The position numbers and the translations under genes are program-made. The notes under the pieces were generated by a model, which did no database searches, was not told where the DNA came from, and saw only the letters and a list, made by a program, of their open reading frames with translations. 21,988 bases of DNA from JBJXGV01 sp046160485 (GTDB lineage: Bacteria > Orphanbacterota > Orphanbacteria > JBJXGV01), in the NCBI GenBank assembly GCA_046160485.1, contig JBJXGV010000018.1, positions 1 through 21,988 on the forward strand, given 5' to 3'. This document shows, in pieces, positions 13,105 through 19,060 of the stretch. Numbering within the stretch: position 1 is the first letter of the stretch; each line of letters starts with the position of its first letter.

Positions 13105-13461
13105 ATGGAACTGGTCTTCCGAGCGCTAAGCGATCCGAGCCGGCGGCTGTTGCTCGACGCGTTGTTCGCGAACGACGGACAGACGCTCGTGCAGCTCCAG
13201 GCGAGCCTGCCGGAGATGACGCGCTTCGGCGTCATGAAACACCTGCGCATCCTCGAGGACGCGGGACTCGTGACGACGCGGAAGATCGGCCGCGAGAAGC
13301 TCCACTACCTCAATCCCGTTCCGATCCGGCTCATCCACGATCGGTGGATCAGTAAATTCGCGGAGCCGTGGGTCGGTGCGTTGGGGGCACTCAAACGCGA
13401 GTTGGAGTCGGGCGCGAAGCCGCGCCGCCGCTCCGCGCGCAAGAAGGAGACTAAGAAATGA
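13105..13461 (+). CDS. ArsR-family transcriptional repressor, metal-independent type
   Basis: The 118-residue winged-helix protein begins FRALSDPSRRLLLDALF, the standard ArsR opening. The recognition region is MTRFGVMKHLRILEDAGLVTTRKIGREKLHYLNPVPI. It contains no cysteine, so the classical metal sites (such as CVC) are absent. Together with the adjacent SRPBCC gene this marks the frequent ArsR-SRPBCC/AHSA1 pair, whose inducers are mostly unknown. The C-terminus is a basic tail (PRRRSARKKETKK). Its stop overlaps the next start as ATGA. It is predicted to bind the palindrome in its own promoter and may also affect the divergent YceI gene, whose start is about 110 bases away. Confidence 0.9.
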   Translation: MELVFRALSDPSRRLLLDALFANDGQTLVQLQASLPEMTRFGVMKHLRILEDAGLVTTRKIGREKLHYLNPVPIRLIHDRWISKFAEPWVGALGALKRELESGAKPRRRSARKKETKK

Positions 13462-13907
13462 CAAGCCCAAAGCATGTCTACGAGGTCTACATCCGCACGA
13501 CGCCGCAAAAACTGTGGGACGCGATCACGAGCCCAGCGTTCACGCGGCAGTACTTCTACGGAACTGCGGTGGAGAGCGACTGGAAGAAGGGCGCGAAGGT
13601 GACACACCGGCAGCAAGACGGCGCGCCCGCGCTCGAGGGTGTGGTTCTCGAAATCGATCCACCGAACAAACTCGTCACGACGTTCGCGTCCGTTCGCGAA
13701 CCGAAGGCGAAGGACGACCGGCCGTCGCGCGTCACGTGGGAGATCACGAAGATGGGCGACGTCTGCAAGCTCGCGCTCACGCACGACGATTTCGACGGCG
13801 AGACGCACACGTTCAAGATGGTCGGCTCGGGGTGGAACCCGATCCTGAGCGGGCTGAAGACGCTTCTCGAAACGGGAGAGCCGCTCGCGATTCCGATGGG
13901 GAAGTAG
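13458..13907 (+). CDS. SRPBCC (AHSA1-like) domain protein
   Basis: The 149-residue protein has the helix-grip fold pattern of the START/SRPBCC superfamily: VYEVYIRTTPQKLWDAITSP, FTRQYFYGTAVESDWKKG, GVVLEIDPPNKLVTTF, SRVTWEITKMGDVCKLALTHD and GWNPILSGLKTLLETG. Such proteins bind hydrophobic ligands in an internal cavity; those next to ArsR regulators have no assigned substrate. The ATG at 13458 sits inside the arsR stop (ATGA), with AAGGAG 9 bases upstream, so the two are translated together. Confidence 0.9.
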   Translation: MTSPKHVYEVYIRTTPQKLWDAITSPAFTRQYFYGTAVESDWKKGAKVTHRQQDGAPALEGVVLEIDPPNKLVTTFASVREPKAKDDRPSRVTWEITKMGDVCKLALTHDDFDGETHTFKMVGSGWNPILSGLKTLLETGEPLAIPMGK

Positions 13908-14068
13908 TTCGAACGGTCGACGCGGACCGGCGATTGGTGAACGAGGCGGCGGTGTGAGACGGGCGCGCGCTCGATGGCGGCGCGCCGTGAATCCACCGCC
14001 GCACGCGTTTTCACGATGGAGCTTTCACGCTCGTTGCGCAGCGCCCCCGGATCGGCGAGACTCGCGAC

Positions 14069-15307
14069 ATGAAACGCTTCAAGGCATTCGATCCGCCGGA
14101 ATATGCGAACTGGAAGCTCGACCCCGCGGCGCTGCGCACGTTTCGCGCGGCGATCGAGCGACCCGGCGCGTCGGCCGCGCACGCAAAGGAAGCCGCCGCT
14201 CTCTCCGCGCCGTTTCTCTTGAGGCTCTACGACGGCCTCGTGCGCGCGCGGCTCCACGACATCGCGCTGAAACGCTGGGTGAAGCAAGGTGTCATCTCGA
14301 AGGCGTGGCTCGGCACGGGCGAAGAGGCCGTGACGGTCGGCAACGTCGCGCCGCTCGAGGATGGCGACGTCGTCGGGCCGATGATCCGCAACGCGAGCGC
14401 TGCGTTTCTGCGCGGCATTCCGCTTGCGGACTGCTTCCGCGCGTACCTCGCGACGCCCGATAGCCTCTCGCGCGGCCGCGATCTTCACATCGGCGACTTC
14501 GACAAGGGCGTGATCGCGCCGATCAGCATGGTTGCGGCGCTCGTGCCGGTTCTCGCGGGGATGGCGCTCGCGATGAAGCGCGCGGGCGCGGGGCGGGTCG
14601 CGCTCACGTGGGTCGGCGACGGCGCGTCGCGCACCGGCGAGTTCCACGAGGGGATGAGCCTCGCCGCCGCGCTCGGCCTGCCGCTCATCGTCGTGCTGCA
14701 GGACAACCAGATCGCGCTCGGCACGCCCGCGGCCACGCACCTGAAGGCGCCGCTCGACGCGTTCGCCGCCGTGTACGGCGTTGCCGGCTACGCGTGCGAC
14801 GGCAATAACGTCGTCGATACTTATCTCGTCACGCGGCGCGCGGTGCGCGCGTGCCGCGAGGGGAAGGGCCCCGCGCTCATCGTGGCGCGCACGTTTCGCA
14901 TGGGCGGCCACGCGACGCACGACGAAGCCGAAGGGCGCGCCGTGGTCGCGAAGAAGGAGTTCGAGCGCTGGGGGAAGCGCGATCCGGTCGGCGTGTATGA
15001 AGAATGGCTCGCGCGCGATACGCGCGATCTCGGCGCGTGCGTCGCGGAGGATGGCGCGATCGGCGATGTCGTCGACGCAAGCGCGGATGCGGGCACGAAG
15101 CGCGCGGCTTCATCGCGGGTGCTCGCCGCCGCCGCGCGCCGCGCGCTCACGGGCGCGAAGCTCGCCGAGCAGAATCGTGCCGCGCTCGCGCGCATCGAAG
15201 CGCGCGTGACATCCGACATCGCCGCCGCCGAACGCGACGCTCTCGCCAGCCGCGATCTCCCTTTCACCGACGCCGACGCTACCGACGGCGTCTACGACGC
15301 GCCATGA
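14069..15307 (+). CDS. Thiamine-diphosphate dehydrogenase E1 component, alpha subunit
   Basis: A 412-residue member of the pyruvate/branched-chain 2-oxoacid/acetoin dehydrogenase E1-alpha family. Features: a start region RLYDGLVRARLHDIALKRW, GTGEEAVTVG, the ThDP/Mg motif GDG (183-185) with Asn213 at the expected spacing (GDGASRTGEFHEGMSLAA to LQDN), and the phosphorylation-loop-like FRMGGHATHDEAEGR. These oxidatively decarboxylate a 2-oxoacid on ThDP and pass the acyl group to E2 lipoyl. Substrate is not decidable; the GHATHDE form is closer to the branched-chain/acetoin-type enzymes. No E1-beta, E2 or E3 gene adjoins it, so it is either an orphan or its partners are elsewhere. The C-terminal part (about 320-400) is Ala/Arg/Asp-rich and less conserved. 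Its stop overlaps the following small gene as ATGA. Confidence 0.88.
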   Translation: MKRFKAFDPPEYANWKLDPAALRTFRAAIERPGASAAHAKEAAALSAPFLLRLYDGLVRARLHDIALKRWVKQGVISKAWLGTGEEAVTVGNVAPLEDGDVVGPMIRNASAAFLRGIPLADCFRAYLATPDSLSRGRDLHIGDFDKGVIAPISMVAALVPVLAGMALAMKRAGAGRVALTWVGDGASRTGEFHEGMSLAAALGLPLIVVLQDNQIALGTPAATHLKAPLDAFAAVYGVAGYACDGNNVVDTYLVTRRAVRACREGKGPALIVARTFRMGGHATHDEAEGRAVVAKKEFERWGKRDPVGVYEEWLARDTRDLGACVAEDGAIGDVVDASADAGTKRAASSRVLAAAARRALTGAKLAEQNRAALARIEARVTSDIAAAERDALASRDLPFTDADATDGVYDAP

Positions 15308-15516
15308 CCGACGACGCAATGCTTCGCGAGTGGCACCGTGATTTCGAGGCCGCCGCGCGCCGCACTCTCGAGGAGCGGATGCGCTACGCGTTCATCCGCA
15401 CCTACAAGCCGGTCCTCGACGACGCGCCCTACCGCGCGTGGGACACGATGGCCGAGTATCGCGCCTGGTGCGAGACGGCTCTCCCGAGCTGGTTGGGCTA
15501 TGGCCGAACACTTTGA
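15304..15516 (+). CDS. Small uncharacterised protein (70 aa) overlapping an NTase-like gene
   Basis: I do not know an assigned function. The 70-residue protein starts MTDDAMLREWHRDFEAAARR, continues LEERMRYAFIRTYKPVLDD, and ends MAEYRAWCETALPSWLGYG. It looks helical, amphipathic and soluble, with one Cys and several conserved-looking aromatic residues (Trp, Tyr) near the end. Its ATG overlaps the stop of the E1-alpha gene (ATGA), and its last 17 bases overlap the start of the nucleotidyltransferase-like gene, so all three are probably translated from one message. I recall similar small proteins ahead of NTase-fold genes, but that is memory, not a search. Coding status is supported by the two overlaps and the codon pattern. 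Confidence 0.7.
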   Translation: MTDDAMLREWHRDFEAAARRTLEERMRYAFIRTYKPVLDDAPYRAWDTMAEYRAWCETALPSWLGYGRTL

Positions 15517-15973
15517 GTACCGCCAGGCGGCGGAGATCACCCGTGCGTTTCGAAAACACGGCGCTCGCTTTCTCTTCATCGGAAAATCCGGAGCCATAAT
15601 CCTCGGCTACCCCGACACAACTCAAGACGCAAATGTGTTCGTCGAGAAAAGCGCGACGAACGGAGCCGCGATCGTAGCCGCGCTCATCGAGCTGGGATTC
15701 CCGTTGGATGATCAGCGACGCGAGGAGATCGAGCGCGGGAAGGACTTCGTTCAATTGCGAAGCGGACCGTTCGACCTCGACCTCATCGCAGCGCCGGACG
15801 GGATCGAAACGTTCGCGGAAGCAGCCGCGCGTGCCGTAGAAGTCGAAGGCATCCCGGTCTGCCATCTCGACGACATCATCCGCAGCAAGGAAGCGACTGG
15901 CCGCGTGAAAGATCGCGAGTCGCTGCCGCGCTTGCGCGCGTTTCGCGATTGGTGGGCCGAGCGCTCGACGTAG
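15500..15973 (+). CDS. Nucleotidyltransferase-fold protein with altered active site
   Basis: The 157-residue protein resembles the minimal-nucleotidyltransferase group linked to AbiEii or MNT-type antitoxin/toxin genes: ARFLFIGKSGAIILGYPDTT, then QDANVFVE, LIELGF, FVQLRSGPFDLDLIAAPDG, CHLDDIIRSKEATGRVKDRE. Family members carry hGG(S) and D-x-D: here GG is replaced by GKSG (28-31), and the second Asp is Asn (Asp43-Ala-Asn45). A third acidic position may be Asp92 or Asp94. It may therefore be catalytically weak or inactive, or bind without transferring. Its start ATG 15500 lies inside the 70-aa gene. It converges on the outer-membrane protein gene with only 12 bases between stops. The cellular role is unknown. 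Confidence 0.75.
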   Translation: MAEHFEYRQAAEITRAFRKHGARFLFIGKSGAIILGYPDTTQDANVFVEKSATNGAAIVAALIELGFPLDDQRREEIERGKDFVQLRSGPFDLDLIAAPDGIETFAEAAARAVEVEGIPVCHLDDIIRSKEATGRVKDRESLPRLRAFRDWWAERST

Positions 15974-15985
15974 TCGCGCGCTGCG

Positions 15986-16543
15986 CTACCAACCGATCGC
16001 GAGCGTCACGCTCACGATCGGGCGCGATGCGTCGACGCCGAACGTGTGGTGGTACTGCGCGAGCAGCGTGGCATACGCGTCGGACGCCGGGATGAGGTGA
16101 GTGCCGATCCCGACGCTAACGCCGTAGCCCAGGCCGGCTTCCTCGATCGTCGGAAATAGGAACGCCGGCTTACTCTCCAGCCAGTGATTGAATCCGTGGC
16201 TGGCGATGAGAAATGGTCGATGGTCTGCGAACCGTCTGAACACGCACTCGACGGACTGATGGACGCGCAGAACGCCCGTGATGTCGTCCCTCGGCGAGTT
16301 GGCGGAGCTGTAGTCGAGTTCGAGGCCGACGCCCCAACGATCCGTGTAGTAGTGCGTCAAGCCGAAGCCGAACTGCCCGCCGAGTTTCGCGCGGTCGCGC
16401 AGCCCCTGCGTGATACCCGCGCCGACCCACATACGGTTTTCATCGACGAGCGAGTTGTAGACGGCGGAGGCGTCGCGCGGGAGCGCGACGGCCATCGTGA
16501 TCGCGATCGCGGCGAAGAGCGCGACCGCGATCACGCGTCGCAC
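15986..16543 (-). CDS. Outer-membrane beta-barrel-like protein
   Basis: The 185-residue protein begins at GTG 16543 with a signal peptide (VRRVIAVALFAAIAITMAVALPRDASA, described here in part) cleaved at ASA. The mature part alternates short amphipathic strands and ends in an aromatic residue (SVTLAIGW), typical of small outer-membrane barrels: MWVGAGITQGL, LGGQFGFGLTHYYTDRW, GVGLELDYSSAN, GYGVSVGIGTHLIP, YATLLAQYHHTF. No precise family is evident. It starts 8 bases after the pckA stop and so is likely on the same transcript. GTG 16534 is an alternative start. A longer open frame upstream is an antisense artefact within pckA. Confidence 0.7.
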   Translation of the reverse strand: MRRVIAVALFAAIAITMAVALPRDASAVYNSLVDENRMWVGAGITQGLRDRAKLGGQFGFGLTHYYTDRWGVGLELDYSSANSPRDDITGVLRVHQSVECVFRRFADHRPFLIASHGFNHWLESKPAFLFPTIEEAGLGYGVSVGIGTHLIPASDAYATLLAQYHHTFGVDASRPIVSVTLAIGW

Positions 16544-16551
16544 GCGCCGCT

Positions 16552-18132
16552 CTACGCGACCTTCGGCGCCGCCGCCGCGACCGATGCCTCGGCGCCGCTC
16601 TTGTACTTCTCGAAGTTTTCGACGAAGAGCTTCGCGAGGTGATTGGCCTTCGCGTCGTAGGCGGCCTTGTCGCTCCATGTGCTGCGCGGGTCGAGGACCC
16701 CGTCGGGCACGCCGGGGGCGGCCTTCGGGTACGACACGCCGAACACGGGATGTTGCACCATCTCCACATTGTCGAGCGCGCCGGAGAGCGCCGCCGAAAC
16801 AAGCGAGCGCGTGAGCTTGATGCTCATCCGCTTGCCGACGCCGTGGCCGCCGCCGCTCCAGCCGGTGTTGACGAGGAAGACGCGCGAGCCGTGCTTCGCG
16901 AGCTTCGCGCCGAGCAGCTTCGCGTACTCCGCCGGATGCCGCGGCAAGAACGGCGCGCCGAAGCACGTAGAAAACGTCGCGGACGGCTCCGTCACGCCCG
17001 CCTCCGTCCCCGCGACCTTCGCGGTGTAGCCCGAGATGAAGTGAAACTTCGCCTGGTCGGTCGAGAGCCGCGAGATCGGCGGCAACACGCCGAACGCGTC
17101 GCACGTGAGAAACAGAATCGTCTTCGGATGCCCGCCGACTCCGGGGATGACGCAGTTGTCGATGTAATCCACCGGGTACGTCGCGCGCGTGTTCTCCGTG
17201 AGCGAGCCGTCGTCGTAATCGATCTCGCGCGAGTTCGCATCGACGACGACGTTCTCGAGCACCGAACCGAAACGAATCGCGTTGTAGATCTGCGGCTCGG
17301 CCTCTCGCGACAGCTTGATGCACTTCGCGTAGCAGCCGCCCTCGAAGTTGAAGACACCCGTGTCGCTCCAGCCGTGTTCGTCGTCGCCAATGAGGCGCCG
17401 CGCGGGATCGGCGGAGAGCGTCGTCTTGCCCGTGCCCGAGAGCCCGAAGAAGAGCGCCGTGTCGCCCGAGGCGCCGATGTTCGCGGAGCAGTGCATCGGG
17501 AAAACGCCGCGCTCGGGCAGCCTGTAATTCAGGATCGTGAAGATCGACTTCTTCATCTCGCCGGCGTAGTGCGTGCCGCCGATGACGACGAGTTTCTTCT
17601 CGAGCGAGACGATGACGAACGCGTCGGAGTTCGTGCCGTCGCGCTTCGGATCGGCGGCGAATTCGCACGCGTTGATGATCGTGAAGCCCGGCGCGAAGCT
17701 CGCAAGTTCCGCCGCGGTCGGCCGGATGAAGAGCGTGCGCGCGAAGAGCGCATGCCACGCCTTCTCGGCGATCACGCGCACCGGCAAGCGCAGCCCGGTG
17801 TCGGCGCCCGCGAAGCCGTCGAACGTGAAGAGGTCGCGCGTCGCGAGGTGCTCGCGAACGCGCGCGAGCAGAGGCTCGAACTTCTCGCTCGGAAACGGCG
17901 CGTTGACCGCGCCCCACCAAATCGAGTCCTTCGTCGCGGGCTCCTCGACGATCAACTTGTCCTTCGGGCTGCGTCCGGTGCGCGCGCCGGTGCGAACGAC
18001 CATCGCGCCGTTCGACGCGAGGAAGCCCTCCTTGCGCGCGAGCGCTTCCTCGACGAGCCGGGCGGTCGGTGCGTTGGCGAGGACGTTCCCCTTGGTTGAC
18101 AAGCCGGAGGGCGCGAGAGCAGTGGTGGTCAT
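16552..18132 (-). CDS. pckA: Phosphoenolpyruvate carboxykinase (ATP)
   Basis: The 526-residue cytoplasmic enzyme converts oxaloacetate and ATP to phosphoenolpyruvate, the entry to gluconeogenesis. It shows RTGRSPKDK (51-59), the kinase-1 P-loop GLSGTGKTTLS (230-240), GDDEHGW (249-255), FNFEGGCYAK (261-270), TRATYPVDYI and FTGYTAKVAGTE as FISGYTAKVAGTE. This set, and the length, distinguish the ATP form from the GTP form. ATG 18132 has AGGA 8 bases upstream and gives the usual N-terminus; in-frame sequence further upstream is not family-like. A promoter with a good -35/-10 lies about 180 bases upstream, leaving a long untranslated leader (about 170 bases) in which I see no ORF but which contains strong secondary-structure potential. 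Confidence 0.96.
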   Translation of the reverse strand: MTTTALAPSGLSTKGNVLANAPTARLVEEALARKEGFLASNGAMVVRTGARTGRSPKDKLIVEEPATKDSIWWGAVNAPFPSEKFEPLLARVREHLATRDLFTFDGFAGADTGLRLPVRVIAEKAWHALFARTLFIRPTAAELASFAPGFTIINACEFAADPKRDGTNSDAFVIVSLEKKLVVIGGTHYAGEMKKSIFTILNYRLPERGVFPMHCSANIGASGDTALFFGLSGTGKTTLSADPARRLIGDDEHGWSDTGVFNFEGGCYAKCIKLSREAEPQIYNAIRFGSVLENVVVDANSREIDYDDGSLTENTRATYPVDYIDNCVIPGVGGHPKTILFLTCDAFGVLPPISRLSTDQAKFHFISGYTAKVAGTEAGVTEPSATFSTCFGAPFLPRHPAEYAKLLGAKLAKHGSRVFLVNTGWSGGGHGVGKRMSIKLTRSLVSAALSGALDNVEMVQHPVFGVSYPKAAPGVPDGVLDPRSTWSDKAAYDAKANHLAKLFVENFEKYKSGAEASVAAAAPKVA

Positions 18133-18312
18133 GGAATCCTCGTTGGTTTGGGCGACGCTGCGGCGCGCGTGGCGCACCGTCTTCGCGTCCGTGGAAGTCG
18201 ATTCTTCGAGGCCGGAGCGTCGCCGCCGGCTGCCGGGGCCGCGCGCGCTCCGCGAAGAGAATGTCCGCGCCGCGCGTGAAGACCTCTGGGCCCAGCGCGC
18301 GGCGCGCAGGGC

Positions 18313-18341
18313 ATTATCGACCTTCACCTCGCCGACTTCAA
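18313..18341 (-). promoter_or_regulatory. Promoter of pckA
   Basis: On minus, TTGAAG (18341-18336) and GATAAT (18318-18313) are exactly 17 bases apart, which predicts transcription from about 18306. An inverted repeat overlaps the -35 box, which could serve as an operator. Confidence 0.65.
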
Positions 18342-18352
18342 GCGAGTCGGCG
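18330..18352. repeat. 8-bp inverted repeat overlapping the pckA -35
   Basis: CGCCGACT (18330-18337) and AGTCGGCG (18345-18352) are perfect complements separated by 7 bases. On minus the repeat lies across the pckA -35. There is no T-run following, so a terminator for the upstream minus-strand gene is less likely than an operator, but both are possible. Confidence 0.7.
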
Positions 18353-18415
18353 GGGCTGCCTGCGCCGCCGGCAAGTGGGACTGGCGTGCGCCCCCCGCGG
18401 CGGCGAACGCCTCGA

Positions 18416-18973
18416 CTACTTCTTTCGCGCGATGTCGAACTTCGCGTCGCCGGCCGGTTTGCCGTCGGCGTACGACGTCCACGACGAACGAACGTGGTCC
18501 GCATCGACGAACGTGATCTTCGCCGAGTGCATGTGCTGGTCGGCACTCTTCATGTTCGACGCGTCGAGAAAATCGAACACGAGCGTGTTGGGGTCGGCGT
18601 TCGGCACGAGGCGCATGCGCGGCTGATTTCCCGTGGCGCAGTAGTGCGTCAGCATCAGCTCGCCGCCGTTCATGTGATACATCGTGATCATCTCGTGCTC
18701 GCTGCCGCCGAAGAGTGTCTCGATGACGGTGCTGCCTCCGGCGGTGACGCGATACGTGATCTCGGTCGGCGAATCCTCGCCGTCGCCGAATCCGGCGGTG
18801 CCGGTCCAGGTGCCGGCGAGCGACTTGATCCTGTCGAACTGCGCCGCGGCGGGCGACGGCGCCTCGGCGATCGCCGCGTTCATCTTTTCCTCCGCGCGCG
18901 CGTTGGATGCCGCGCCGGCGATGACGAGCGCGGCGCAGAGAATGTTCGCGATCCGTGCAACGTGTCGAAGCAT
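18416..18973 (-). CDS. Secreted small beta-rich protein (lipocalin-like), unknown function
   Basis: A 185-residue protein with a clear Sec signal (MLRHVARIANILCAALVIA..., cleaved after ARA). The mature part begins with a helix, then LAGTWTGTAGFGDGEDSPTE, ITYRVTAGGSTVIETLFGG, HEMITMYHMNGGELMLTHYC, RLVPNADPNTLVFDFLDASN and HMHSAKITFVDADHVRSSW, the repeated strand pattern of a DUF1579/nitrobindin-like beta-barrel. Ligand and role are unknown. ATG 18973 is preceded by AAGGAGGAAA about 10 bases away, a strong site, so the longer in-frame start near 19051 is rejected. It follows the large sulfatase-like gene by 87 bases on the same strand. Confidence 0.72.
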   Translation of the reverse strand: MLRHVARIANILCAALVIAGAASNARAEEKMNAAIAEAPSPAAAQFDRIKSLAGTWTGTAGFGDGEDSPTEITYRVTAGGSTVIETLFGGSEHEMITMYHMNGGELMLTHYCATGNQPRMRLVPNADPNTLVFDFLDASNMKSADQHMHSAKITFVDADHVRSSWTSYADGKPAGDAKFDIARKK

Positions 18974-19011
18974 GATGGTGTTTCCTCCTTTGATCTTCTC
19001 TTCAACGAATT

Positions 19012-19039
19012 CCGCGAAGCCTTTCGGCCTATTCCGCGG
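19012..19039 (-). other. GAAA-tetraloop hairpin between two minus-strand genes
   Basis: Reading on minus, CCGCG (19039-19035), bulge GAAT, AGGCC, tetraloop GAAA, GGCTT, CGCGG (19016-19012) gives a 10-pair stem with one G-U and one bulge. No T-run follows, so it may be an mRNA-processing or stability element after the sulfatase-like gene rather than a classical terminator. Confidence 0.45.
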
Positions 19040-19060
19040 CGGCCGCCCCATCGGCCTTGG

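Noticed and set aside
12996..13250. Longer start for the YceI lipoprotein
   Set aside because: It would run across the arsR promoter and start; a GAGGAGGA site and signal peptide fix the start at 12995.
15304..15973. HEPN-MNT toxin-antitoxin system
   Set aside because: The 70-aa partner is too short for a HEPN domain and lacks its R-x4-6-H motif, so the named system cannot be assigned; kept only as an unassigned pair.
16559..17920. Minus-strand open frame reading into the outer-membrane protein from inside pckA
   Set aside because: The upstream part is Arg-rich nonsense in a second frame of pckA; a signal peptide and GTG start at 16543 define the real gene.
18133..18546. In-frame N-terminal extension of pckA
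   Set aside because: The extra 138 residues are Arg/Ser-rich and unlike any PEPCK; the promoter and ribosome-binding site place the start at 18132.
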